In this document: piece by piece, positions 1-13,400 of the stretch
Position numbering within the stretch: the first letter of the stretch is position 1
How the letters are laid out: the number at the start of each line of letters is the position of its first letter
Source of the DNA: Icerya purchasi
Taxonomy: Eukaryota > Arthropoda > Insecta > Hemiptera > Monophlebidae
NCBI GenBank assembly: GCA_039619475.1
Contig: CM077115.1
Coordinates: 558,712,374 to 558,776,373, forward strand
Length of the DNA stretch: 64,000 nucleotides
Reading direction: 5' to 3'
Translations under genes and position numbers: made by a program
The notes under the pieces: model-generated
Told to the model about the DNA's origin: nothing
Database searches by the model: none
The model's input: only the letters and a program-made list of their open reading frames with translations

Positions 1-896
1 CGGACGACATCCCGACACACACCAACTGGTTAAACTGTCAGAGCAGATTACTTATAAAGACAATTCCTGCCACAAAATTCCCCCATCATATTCTGAATTT
101 AAATCATTTAGGAGAAGGGAATAAAAAACTATTTTATATTTAACATACATAGTATTTATTGTACATTAGTGATATTTAACAAAGATTTGTGATGGGAAAA
201 CTACGATATGTAGTTTTTAGTTTCCTGATGATCAACGTGACCTTAAGAAAACTAGCTTACTTAGTTTAAAAAATCTAGATTTGAATTTCCCATCAAATTT
301 TCCCGCCAAAAGTAATTCTCGGTTATGTGATCGATGACGTCAATCCCGCTATATTTTTTGGTGGCACAAACTCTAGAGTGACCCCCCATAACCAAGACAT
401 ATCCATGTTAAAATGATTACTCACCGCGAATAAAAATCAGAAATACTTAGAACTAATATAATAATTTCAATAAAGCTAACTGCTTGGAGAGAATTAAAAA
501 CTAAATCCTCTGTGCTTATTACGTATGTCGCTGTGTATCTGTTTTTCCACGCGCGGTTTAAAGTGCACAGTGTATATTTTTACTAGTCAAATTCTAAATA
601 CTACAGACAGAACGTATATATACATAGGCGTACATCTATCATGTTCAAATGTCGAGATTTTATCGGATACAATAAAGGGCTCGATTTCAATAGCTCGAGC
701 AAGGGAAAGAACGTATTCGAACCATTGCTCAAAAATCTTATGGTAGTAATATATTCATTTATAAAATCTAGTTAATCTCAAAACTTACCAGATCACACTA
801 AAAATACTATTTCTGTATGGATACCATTCAGATAATTTTGAATTTAACGGGTTTAATTTTAAATGTAATTAACCAAAATTCCTTTTATTTACATAC
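1..896. other. HDAC6 intron sequence (left edge)
   Basis: AT-rich sequence downstream of the last visible HDAC6 exon. I searched the minus strand for the next conserved block after the APHW segment and did not see it. No repeat or RNA gene is recognised. Confidence 0.5.
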
Positions 897-1003
897 CTCC
901 AGTGTGGAGCTTCTAAAGCACCAATTAATGGACACGGATCGCCGAGTAAAGCTCTCAACGTTAAAGCAGCACCTTCCGCCAAAGACTTTAAACAATATCC
1001 ACC
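897..1003 (-). CDS. HDAC6: HDAC6 coding exon 9 (catalytic Tyr)
   Basis: 107 nt, phase 0 to 2, acceptor TTTACAG, donor GTATGT. It encodes [20 protein letters not shown] and [15 protein letters not shown]. The Tyr of GGY is the catalytic tyrosine of the family. The next exon was not found between 1 and 896. Confidence 0.93.
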
Positions 1004-4000
1004 CTGTAAAACACGTCGTGTCTTTATTATTAATATTGTATTGTCATAAATGCGCAGCCGTGTACTTCGAAAAACATGTCAGTATTTTTTACAAATTAAT
1101 AAGTGTGAATAAATTTGGCGTAATTTACATCATCATTAATTAAATACGCGATGAAATTATTTAAAAATTACACTGCCGTACACTTGTTGTAAAATAAACA
1201 GTAATCGAGTATAATAAAATAAAAGAAGAAATTATAATTGTAGATTGTTTTTTCCACGCTATTATATGCGGCAGAAACCTGAACCTTTAATAGGCAAAAC
1301 AAATAAAACGATTAGAAGCGTTTGAGACACGGCTGTATAGACGATTACTTGCAATACCGTGGACAGCAAGAATTACAAATAAGTAAGTTACGAAACGGAT
1401 GAATAAGGATCGTGAATTAATCAGATTAAAAAAATTAAGGAAAATTAATTATCTGGGTCACTTAATGCGGAGGCCGAAGTACGAGTTACTGCAAACAATA
1501 CTGATGGGTGCAGTAGAAGGTGTTCGTGGTGTTGGCCGCAGAAGGACGACAAGGATTTCCAACATGCAAAAATGGATGACTGTTACCTGAGACAGGAAGA
1601 CTTTTTCATCTAGTACGAGACCGGAACGCATGGATCAAATTGGTGAAAGATGTGGACGCCGACCTTCGATAGCGAAGACGGCTCAAGAAGAAGAAGATAG
1701 ATCAAATACAAATATAAAAAAACAGAGAAGAACAGGAAAAACTTGAGCTCAAGAAAGACAAATGCATTGTCGAAGGTGAAGGGAAGATAAATTACAAGTG
1801 CAAAAATACAAATATTACAACTTTGAAATGTTATCGAAATTTGTCCAAAAATGAAATAATATAGAAGGATAATACTTCAGAGTGGAAAAACAAATAGACG
1901 AAAGAAGTTTTATGAAGTCAAAAGTAAAAATACTTAAAAATAAAATGATTAAAGAAAACGGAATAACTGATGAACAAATTAAATATGCTGGGCTTGAGTT
2001 GATAGAATGATTAGCTGTCTTAATTAATAATATATTAGCACATCGGGGAATTGTAAAGGCTTAGAGTTCGAATATTGTTGTAATATACCAAAAAAGGGAA
2101 AAATATTCAATCTTCTGAATCGCAATTTTATTCCAAAAGCATAAACAAATTACGGAGCTAGTTGGTACGAAAAAGTAAAAGATGAAAAATAAACGGAAAA
2201 ATTCCATTTAATTTAAAATTTGCAAATGAGATGTATTATTAGTTACACAAGATTTAAATGAATTACAAATATCGATTAATGAATTTAACGAAGCGAGGAG
2301 GCCGATTTATTTATAAACTTCAAAAAAATAAATAGCAACCGCTGAGAATTTAACGAAAACAATAGCTGAGGATAAGATTAAAATTGAAAAGGTTGGATGT
2401 AGTACTATTTCAATAGTCAATTTGATAGAAGAAAATATAGATCCAGAATTTCATCTGCGAAAGTATTGACTATTGAAATATATCGTTATCGAAAGGTGTA
2501 ATTTTAAATAATAATGTATTGACGACATTTACTAAGGCTGGCAGATCTGGTCTTTAACCCAAAAATTAATAGATAAAATAAAAATAACGCAAAACAAAAG
2601 AATCACAATTTAGAATAACGACAAGTCTGCTTAGGTCATACGGATGCTAAATAAGAATCGAGCGGAACATATGTCAGGAATAAATAATGCGAGATTACTT
2701 TAAAAATAACAGATTGGACGGTTTACAAATTAAGTGGAAGAGAAAGGAAAAAATATAGCGGAAAAAAGGATATAAGAAAAATGATGGTTCGGAGGCATTT
2801 TAAAATATTAACTTAAGACCATTTTGAATGGACCACGGTGTTGAAGAAGGATTTTTATATCAAGTTCACGGCTAGTAATCTTTGACCTATTTTAGGTTTT
2901 ATATTTAACTATTTTGTCCCGTTCTCTTTTTTTTTTTAATGTATTTTATATTTTTCGGTAAAATTATCAATCGATGGGTAATAATAATAATACTGTTATA
3001 TTTATTATTTTAGCAATCGACCAGTTAAAGGAGAACTGGTGTAAAATATGTAAATAAATATTTTTTAAATTTATAGTTTTAATAAGATAGTAATAATTCT
3101 CATTAAAAAAATTAAGAGGTATTCGAGAACGGAAAAGTGATAACATTATAATATAGTACACACGCGCACGCATAGACATAAACACAAACAAAGTCATTAA
3201 AAAATGAATACATCATATTACTTCTAAAATCACAGCTAATTTTCCATTCGCAAAACCAGTTAAACTGGCTATTAAATGAGCGTAACAAGCAGGCGTTACT
3301 AACATTTCACCCTGCAACGTAAATAAATTATTAATTTGGAATAATTTCAAAAAAAAAAAAAAAAAAAAACCGTTAAAATGTATTTGTACAAAATGTAATT
3401 AAACCATAAATAAAGAATCCTTTTTTAACTGTGGAATGGAGGATAGTAATACTAAAAGGAAGACAGCTGAAACACTGAGCTTGCCAATCAGGCGAAATAT
3501 GGTCAAATGTTATATCTATTCAATCCTACTTTATGGGATAGAGGCAGCAACTCTTAACAAAAAGCAACTGGATAGGTATGCAGCACTAGAAATGTGGACA
3601 CTTAGAAGAATGTTGAATTGGACAGCAAAGATGACAAACGAAGAAGTACTGAAACAAGCCAATACTGAAAGGACATTATGTAAAGCAATTAAACGACGCA
3701 AAATTGAATATTTTGGGCACAAAATTATCTGAATAATACGTAATATAACGAAGTGTTAACAGAATTAACTTTGCGATTTAATAATAATAAAAAAAAAAAA
3801 AAACTATTTAAGCGTAATCCAACAATGACACTGAAATATAGATTTATTAAATAAAAGAACTTGTCACAATATGTACCGCAAACTAGTGATACGAAGAAAA
3901 ACTGAGAAATATTGACACAAATAAAGTAGCGATTAATTTCATCAAAATAAGCAAACGAAGAATTTTAATTAACGGAACGCGTTTATTTTCTTAATAAATA

Positions 4001-7000
4001 AAAATAAGATATTATAACAGATAAAAATAAAATTAAAAATAGAGCATCTGTTTGATATTTTTGAATTTATGCATAAAATCCGGGTTTTTGTATTTCTTCG
4101 AGTGCATTCACGTAAAATGGATAATTTTTGAAATGTTTGTTTGCCGGATTTTTTATTTTTTAAGAGAAAACTACCGAAATAATATGAGAACAAAATTTAC
4201 GCTATGAGACCTCTTTCTGATTGCGAAAATAAACAAGAAGACAGTTTAATTTTCGTTATAACAATTCTTATAATAATTCTATTATAAACATGCAAAGCGT
4301 GATATTTAAAATTTTTTCCTCCGAAAACATGTTTGGTATAAACTTGCGAAATTTTAAAAAATAAATCAGCAGTGATAATTTTAATTAAAACTTTTGTGAA
4401 AATAAATGAATCTGTTAAAAATAATAGCTCTGAATTGTTTTTTTTTCTTTTTTTTTTTTGACTTGCCTTCCGAGATAATAAGATTATTTCCTATTCTTTA
4501 CTACAGCTTCAGATGCGGAATTTGAAATTAGCTTAAATAAGAAACAATAGTTAATCAATAATCACCAATCTGCGTAAGTTGATAACTAATCAATGCGTAT
4601 ACCATCATATATGCGCGCAGTTGAAGTATATTTCCATTGAGCAAAATATTTATTACATTATTAAGCGTGTTTGGGATAGTTTGTGTTTTCAGCATTTTTA
4701 CTGTCCGATAAACGTTGATATATCTGTTACAACCAGTAACGACTGGTCTGTAAGAGCACATGAAACCCCAATGGAAAAAATATATAATACCACTTATTTA
4801 AAAAATAAAAATATGATTCATTTTGACTTGAAAAATAAATTTGTTTTCATGTTTTTTAACAAACAGTTTAATTGTAAAAATATTTTATTGAAAATTGATA
4901 TTTCGTGTGAGCACGACCTAACATAACATTTATATATACGTATCTTCCTTCTGGGATAGCGTGCTGACTACCGAGACTTGTCTCACATTTCGGATCCAAG
5001 TTGCTCGCAAGTTTGTCCAGCCTAAAATAATTAGGTACCAGAGAAGTCTGGGGAGGTAAAGGCGGATCCCATAAGAAAGGAACTGGCCTCAATATTCTCT
5101 TCAGATCCATTAGGCTTGGTGCATTGTGGAAAACTTAACCACACAATGCCCAACGCCGTCAAAATATGGGCAATTACTTTACATTTCTTCCAATTGTACG
5201 TACAGTTAACCGATAGACTTGTTCGAAAAACGTCAGCACGAAATTTTTGTGCTCCAATCGATCATCGACTGTAATTGGTCCGTTTCATTTTTATTTTATA
5301 ATCGTTTGTGATTGTTCACTTTATGAGCAAATGTTTCAATTTACATTTTATATCAAAAAAGTTGATATTTTTTTATTGCAAAAAATTATCACTATGATGT
5401 TTTACTAAGGTAATATTTTTTTTTTTACGAAATACCGGAATATTGATAAGATGTGACGTTTTACATATTTGTTTTGAAACTGTTGTTTATTTCTACATAA
5501 AAATTAGTACGCTATTTTATAGAAAGAATTTGCATATATTATTAATCGAAGAAATTATTTGAAAATTTTTAGAGGCCCTAAAACTTTCCGATTTTATCGT
5601 TTTAAATTGAAAATAGTTGTAAAGAGTTCTTTATTTGTGGTTTTTACCAATATTGTACCGGGTATTTAATTCCTTTTTTTCTGCAATTCGCATTTCTCTT
5701 ATTTTACATATTATCAATAAATAACATTTAATTTGCAATGAATTTTTTTATTTTTTTATTTACTTGATATGTAATCCATTATTCTAGTTTAAAATACTTT
5801 CGGTTGCTTTTTAATGCTTCACAAAAATTACTTGAAATTTAAGGTAATTTTGTTTTAAAAATAGTGATAATTTTCTGAAGTTTTTGTCAAATTTTACGAT
5901 TAATAAAAGTACAGAATTTTACATTTATCTCTGTAATCGCAAAAAAACTTAATTTTTCATTATTGTACTTTAATCAAAAAAATTAAAGTTACATATTGGC
6001 TCTTATTTGTTTTTTAAGCTATTATTGTGAATCCTTACATTTCTCGTGAACCACGAGTCACAATAACAATATAACAATATACGATGTGAGTTTTAGCACA
6101 TCCACTAAGCAAAAGAAATTTAAAAAAAATTGTAACGGTAATCAAAATTATATTAATTTTATTTGTATTACACTTAAATTGCAAAAAAAGGAATGGTCCA
6201 TAAAAAAGAAAGGCTCTAAAAAATATATATATTTCAACTGTATATCAAGTAGTCATGCTAATTGGATTAAAGCACGCTCTAGTTCGTCCGTACATTTCGT
6301 AGTGATCATTACGATTATAATACAATTTAGCATAATTATTCCAAAAAGCAAAACACAAAAATTAAACTAATTCTTTAGAAATGTCATATAAACCTCCAGT
6401 TCACGGAATCTAAAATTACACTTTTTGACAAAATTTAATTAATAACCTCACTTTTCACTTTATTGGTATAAATAGGATGATAACGCTACCTACGCTGAAG
6501 GAAATAATTCGCGCAAATAGTACTATTTATTTTTTTGTTTTTTCGAACGAAAACTATCGAAAAATTTCTGAAATAGGAAAAAACAAGTTCAGTGGCGTAT
6601 ATCACAACGTGACAAAGATCAACAGAGTACTAGCATCCTGATACCCACCACTAAAGAAGTTTTTTAACGAACACGGAATACAAAAAAGATTTACCCCCAA
6701 AGCTACTCAACGTAAACGGAAGCTTTAATTAATCAATACCGATTTATAACCGATATTACCTTTTCATCGCCTACAGCTGCGTCATACCCCGCAGATACCA
6801 AAATTAAGTGAGGCCGGTACTGCGAAAATAAAAACAGATTAGTTGAAATTATGTTATTTTAAAAGTATAATAAAATTAATGTGGTACCTCTGGGCAGCCG
6901 ATAGCTGCATCGTATCCAGCTGATACAAATATCAATTCCGGTTTAAACTGGAAAAAAATAACAAAATCATAAAAAAATATAATGTTTAAGCGTTTAATAC

Positions 7001-7426
7001 AATTTACTGATACACACTTTTATTCGATACAATGTCTACGGTGGAGTCTTAATGTCGATCGGTTTTAAATATTAAATATAAATTAGAATTTATTGTTTTT
7101 TGAAAGTATAAATTAAAGAAAATTTTAAAATATAACTTCAACAAAAATTGTTGTTTTAAAATATCGGTGAACAGAGTTACCTTTTCTTTGTATTTTTTAA
7201 AGCTATAAATTCATGCTAAGCTTTATGACGCAAATAATTTCATTCGCGTAAAATAATCATTAAACTGTAGGTTACGGTTAAAATAAGATTACCATTTTTC
7301 TAAAATGTGTATGAGAATAAGAATTTTATGAATAAATTGTAGCTTATGCGCTGATGGTCAAATTTAAATTTTGGACTTTAGAAAGGCCCTTTACCCCAAA
7401 AAAAACATTTTCATCTCTTTATACGG

Positions 7427-7458
<32 letters not shown>

Positions 7459-10400
7459 ACATAAACGAAATCGCAGAGTAAAACAATATTTTTATCTTTA
7501 TTATTAGTATTATTATTTTTTTTTTTAAGTTTATGAAAAGTTCAAATATCATAAAAAAATAAAGGGAGAACTTTAAAGCGAACTAATGTTTCAGTAAATG
7601 AAAATGATTAAAATTAGTTTTTTCCTACAATTCCCGCAACTTTTTGACGTCTCTAATGTACATTTTATTTATTTGTATGGGAATCACTGAATTGATTTAT
7701 TTATTTTTTTAATCGGCACATCACCTGTAACATATAAAACTACATAGAACTGGTTTCTTTCTTTATATGCTACGTTAACAAGGATATCAATAAAGAAAAT
7801 GAAAGTGAACGAAACTGATAAAAAATCAAGCGTGCAATTAGCATGCTTTTTATTTTTTATCTATTTAATAATTTTTTGACAATATTTAATTTTTCGTCCC
7901 CGTTAATCATTTTTAATTTAATTTATATGAAGTTAAGTCACTTTTTTAATATTTAATGTATTAATTATATTGACTTAAAATGAACTTTTTCGATGAATTT
8001 ATTAAAGACGTTTAAATGACGTAACTTATAATGTTGGAAAATTTTTGCAATTAATTTAGCGAAATAAATCATTAAAAATACTAATTCTATTTAAATAAAG
8101 TGAAAAATATAAACTGCAAAAAAAAATTGTAATGTTTTCCTACAAACAACGGCAAACGCAATAGTAAAGTTCACAGTTTTTAGCTTGTGAAAATAGAGAG
8201 CTTATTAAAAGAAATAGGACCATGAAGATAAGTAGAGGAATACTGGAGAGTATTGAAAATGACGAATATCGATATTTATAAAATGATAACTAAAAGGAAC
8301 GTTTAAATAAAAATGGAGAGATAAAATTCGAAAATTAAATCCAGATTGAATGAAAAATGACTTAATCTGGAAATGGAAAAATATAAGTTAAGTCGTCATG
8401 TGTAAATTCGAATAAAGGAAAAATTATGTACTATTTTCGTGGTCAAATAATTTAATTTTATACTTTATTTGAAGCTGCTCATATTTGAATTCGATTTGAA
8501 AGTGCTACGTATTTGCTACATATTTATTCTTTAACCTGCGATAAAACTACTTACATTTATCATTTAAATTCGAGCAAATAATACTGGTTAATAATGAATT
8601 TTAATTTAAATTCTCACTATCAACTTTACAAAACGGAACCTGATAATGATCAAGTATCAGCTTATATATTTTTAAATACTCTAGTATTATGCAATGTATT
8701 AAACGATTCTGCGGTCTTACTTTTGCACATATAATAAAAAAGTATTAAATACTCGCATTTTCTTATAAAACTATTCGTAATTTTCAGTCATCTATTTTCC
8801 GATTTTTTTTTAGTTTAATCATAAGGGTAGTTAAATTTCTGTCATTGTATAAATTATCCTTTTTACCGGCTTCAAAAAAAAAAAAAAAAGTTATATGTTC
8901 GTCGCGTATGTTTCTTTTCTTTGTTTGTTCACACACAACTTTTGACTACGCAAACTGATTTTAAAGATATTTTATTTATTCGAAAGTGTACCTTTCAATG
9001 GTGATCCCGTATGAGTATATTAATAAGCATCTGTTTACCAGACTGAGTAATCACCAGATAGAGTTTAAAAAAAGAGGTATCCTTAGAAAAATACTTTCTT
9101 CTTTTAATTTAGTCAGATAAAAATTAGCAAAAAATTTCATTAAGATGTAGGGAAAATATAAACTTCCAAAATTTTAAAGGAGTTTTCCATAGAAATGTAG
9201 ATTCGAATAAAGATTATCCATAGAGTGATTTACAAGCTGTTCGCTGACAGAAATATTACGTTTGAACAATTCTCAACTTTAAAGAAGAAGGTAGTAGCAT
9301 TTTTGGTTACTCTATTTGTATTATTATTCAAAAATATTTACACCGAAAATTGTGAGATATTTAGTGAGCGTAGCAAAAAAATCATTCGTTTTCTATAAGC
9401 CAAGAAATATTTAATTATAATACAGTTATACTCTTTTAAATTGTTTCTAATTATTATTGCAAATCTGAATTTGGTGCCGACTCCGATAAGTATTAGTGTT
9501 GTTTAAGAATAATCATATTATCTTTAAGTATCTCAAACATATATTTTAAAAAATAATTATTTTTTACTTTTTAGCAATTTTTTCTTTCGTTTTTAGAGAA
9601 GAGTTTGAAATCGGTATATTATTTTTTAAAAACAATATTAAGCCATAGTATTTTCACTGTGTAATATCAGTTATGATATATTGGTATATTTTCTTAGCGA
9701 TAGTGAAGCGTAAAATGCAGTATAGTTATTACTTCAACAGTTAGCGGCAGTAAAATATTGTGAAAGATTGATAAATAGTCCGCATTTCCCAAGCCAACAA
9801 CGTTTAAAGGAACATTAAAATTGTATCCTCTACCGTCGCCGTCGCCAATAAAATTGAAATCGCTTTCTCGTAAATTGGGCCAAAATTTACCGTTTTCATA
9901 TCGATGTATGGAAAAATAAACTACCCTACAGACGAAACAACAATCAATATAATTATACAATTAAAATGAAATAAGTCATAAACGAAAACGTTATATGTTT
10001 TATTCGCACACATAAAACTCTTTTAACTGAGCAATATTTTCATTAACAACACACAAAGTAACTAAATTAATAAAAGTCTTAAAACCTTGGGTCCTCATAG
10101 AACATCTGTTGTGTGGCTTGTCCATGATGCACATCCCAATCAACTATTAATATTTTAGAAATATTATAGTTCTGCAAAGCATGTTGAGCAGCTAATGCGA
10201 CATTATTGAAATAACAGTACCCGCAATATTCTGATTTCATTGCGTGATGTCCAGGTGGCCTAAAATATTAAACAACGTACAGAAATGGGAAAAATCAGAT
10301 TTTCATAATAAATTAAATCATTTTGAATATATAATTAATATTTCTCTTACGGTATATTCAACGTAGTACTACTGATTGTAGATAGTTGTAAATATTACAT

Positions 10401-13400
10401 ATACTAAAATAAAGAATACAAATTAAAATACTTTTAATCTAAACACGTGTTCCAAATAATTGCTTTACCGATATAAAAATTAATTCAAAAACGAATCTCG
10501 ATTTATTTTATTACAATTTTCTACAAATTTTCTATAGCTCATTGTAAAGCTTTTAGTACGTTCCCACTGGCAACCTACACAATTGAAATTTTTGCTATAT
10601 AGCGTATGAATTAAATTTACTGAATACGTAAAAAAATTAAAATTACATGTAAAAAGCGAATTTATACAATAATTGTATTATTTATTTTTATGTGAATGAA
10701 TTATATAAATATATATACATGTTTATTTTACACAGAAAAATTTCATGACGTTTGTAAAGTAGGACTTCTAGATTGATGCTTTGAGTTTTTATAGTAATCA
10801 TTGTACTAGGATTTTTTTAAAAAAAAAAAGATGAATCATGTGAAATAACAATAGGTCTTGTTAAAGTCTTACCGTTAATCATGAACACTTAAAATTAACA
10901 ATTCATTTATTAACAACAAACTTAATTTAAAATAAATAACTTCCGACCTCTATTTAGAAAACATATAAAATTAAATGACCTAATTTTTTCAAGAAACTAA
11001 CAATTTAAAAGTAAACAAAGAAGAAAAAAAACAGGGAAGTTTTTTCTACTTTAGGTATATAAATCATTTAATAACCGCCCGGTCATATATTTGTTTTACA
11101 ATATATTTTTGTAATTTTTTAAAAATTTTTATTTACACAAATAAATATAAATAAATATAGCAATTTTGAATAGAAATAAGATACAAGTATAACAATCGAA
11201 TTAAAAGTATAATCTGTGTATACTATTCAGAAACATTTTCAGACGATGCCCATTTTTAGCTGGAAAGTAGAAGTACAACATAAACACAAAATACAAATAA
11301 ATGTTGCAAATAAATTATAAAAATATAAAATGCGAATAATAAATCGAGAATGTGTCGCGAAGGAACACAAAAGCGAAGTAAAAGTTATCAGAACGGACAA
11401 ACCATTATTACAGAAGAATAATTTAAGGAAAAAAAAGGAGATACATGTCGCGGTTATGTAAGAAACGGGGAAAACCAAATAAATTCAGGAAATAAAAAAT
11501 AAAGAACTAATGATAACCGGCGGGATACCAAAAAGGATAAAAAACATGGATGATATGAAATACGGAGAAATAAAGGCAAACACGGGAAAAATTTGAAAAC
11601 TGTTGGGACAGCAAAAGATCAAATGAAGGTAAAACCAGAAAATACTTAAACGCCCTTACTAAAAAATCTGTGAAAATTTAACTATGGACCATGACAAAAG
11701 ATAAACTGGGGAAATATGAACATTATGGAATAAAGAAAAGTAAATACAGGAATACAGAAATTGAAAAAATTTTAAATTTTTATATTGAAAAGAGGGTTGT
11801 TGTTTGGTATTTAGTGTTTCAGCGTAAGTTTACTTTTCAGTTTCGTTGTTATTAAATGCTTCGATATGTTCACGATATCTATAATTAATCTTCCTACCTG
11901 TTTGACCAATGTATGCTGATCGGACTCCTTGCAGTTTAGTTTGTATATACCCCTATAAATTCAAATATGTTGTTACTCTCTTTATTTGCAGTATTTAATT
12001 TATATTTTAGATTATTGTTACTTTAAATGCTATTTTTAATCTTTATTTTTAAAATAAATGACTTAATTTATTATATATATATATATATATATTGTTGTTT
12101 ATAAAGGTAAAAGTTATCCAGTCTTTGTTGTTTTTAATATTTTAACTTCGATTTTACTTTATGTGTTAGTTTTCCTACTATTTGTTCATTGTAACCGTTA
12201 TTATTTGCAATTTGTTTTATTATTTTTATCCTATTTTGTTTTTTATTGAAATTCATTGGAGTGTTTATTAACCTGTTTATAGCTTGTGTGAAATACGAAT
12301 GTTTATGCTGGATAGGGGGTTTGATTATCAGTAGTGGTTTGTTTCCTATAAATATTGTATAATAATTTATCTTTTGTTTTGTTTATTATGACATCTAAAA
12401 AGATCGCGTTTTAAATTTTTATAATTCATTCGCAACATTTATTTGTGTTTATGTTGTACTTCTACTTTCCAGCTGAAGATGGGCATTGCCTGAAAATATT
12501 TCTGAGCAGTACACACAGATTATATATTTAAATGTATTTGTTATATTTGTATCTTATTCCAAATTATTCTATATGTATACTTAACAAACAGTATGATAGA
12601 CAATTCTATATTGAAATATAAATACACTGTTTCGCTATTTAAAAAATATTTTTCATCTTTTAGTTATAAAATGTTATTGCACTGACAATTTAATTCGTAA
12701 AAAAAATCTAGTAGAATTCAAAAAAAAAAAAAAAAAAAAAGATCAGAAAAAGGGTATTCTTAAGGAAATAAATAGATAAATAAGTTTTTGCGCATTACAA
12801 AGTGCAGTAAAAGTTTTAAACAGATTTTCTGTTATTTCGAAGTTAAAACTATAACATTCTCAAATAAGGTAGAAATGTTTTAATCTAGAAAAATATATTA
12901 ATAGATGAAAGGTATAAATTTACTTCAGAAAAGTTAAAAATAACGTATTGTTAATCGTTTTAATGATATAAATTTAAATTAAAAAAGAATAAACCAGTAA
13001 TTTTTTAAAATTAATGTATATATTTATTTAAAAGAAAATGTATTTATGACAAAAATATCACTGTAAACAACACAAATAGTGTAGAGAATGAGGTCACATT
13101 TTTGTCATTTTTATTTCCTACGTGCGTATTTGCATTTTTTTAGGTCATAAATTTCTGATGATCTGAATAATAAATCTTACAATTAACACCACATTAACTA
13201 CTTCGCTTAATTTATCTTTTAATTATTATAATATTGCAAAGTAAACAATATGAAATATTTAAATTGGTGTTTATTATTTTTATTTAATATTGACTCTCAA
13301 GCATTGTAATGACTTTATAGAAAACGCTGTATACTTTGTAAAATTTATTTAATTTCTAAAATTAAATTTTTATTAAATTCAGTTTTATATTAAAATCATA

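Larger units (their letters stand above)
3312..6759 (-). other. HDAC6 intron between exons 7b and 8
   Basis: 3.4 kb, very AT-rich. It contains the RTE tail at 3436-3732 and one copy of a dispersed repeat at about 4970-5165. Short open frames elsewhere in it show no recognisable protein. Confidence 0.6.
11174..12565 (-). mobile_element. Penelope-like element remnant with thumb and GIY-YIG remnants
   Basis: Lies in the HDAC6 intron between exons 4 and 5, in the same orientation as the gene. At 12150-12320 the minus strand reads [20 protein letters not shown], then [20 protein letters not shown], the thumb/linker region after the Penelope reverse transcriptase. At about 11835-11965 it reads GVY, then after a frameshift KLNCKE, then [10 protein letters not shown] and [10 protein letters not shown], a GIY-YIG endonuclease. 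At least two frameshifts and the missing polymerase core make it inactive. The flanks 11174-11345 and 12395-12565 are inverted copies of each other. Confidence 0.82.

Noticed and set aside
690..730. GGTTCGAAT on the minus strand as a tRNA B box
   Set aside because: No A box at proper distance and no cloverleaf pairing.
1..896. Search for the tenth HDAC6 exon
   Set aside because: No minus-strand block resembling the post-domain segment with proper splice borders; the plus-strand frames at 525-746 and 817-1143 are shadows or noise.
1690..2830. Possible continuation of RTE polymerase remnants
   Set aside because: A few blocks ([15 protein letters not shown]) look suggestive, but their order relative to the C-terminal tail at 1255-1690 is wrong and the frames are too broken to support.
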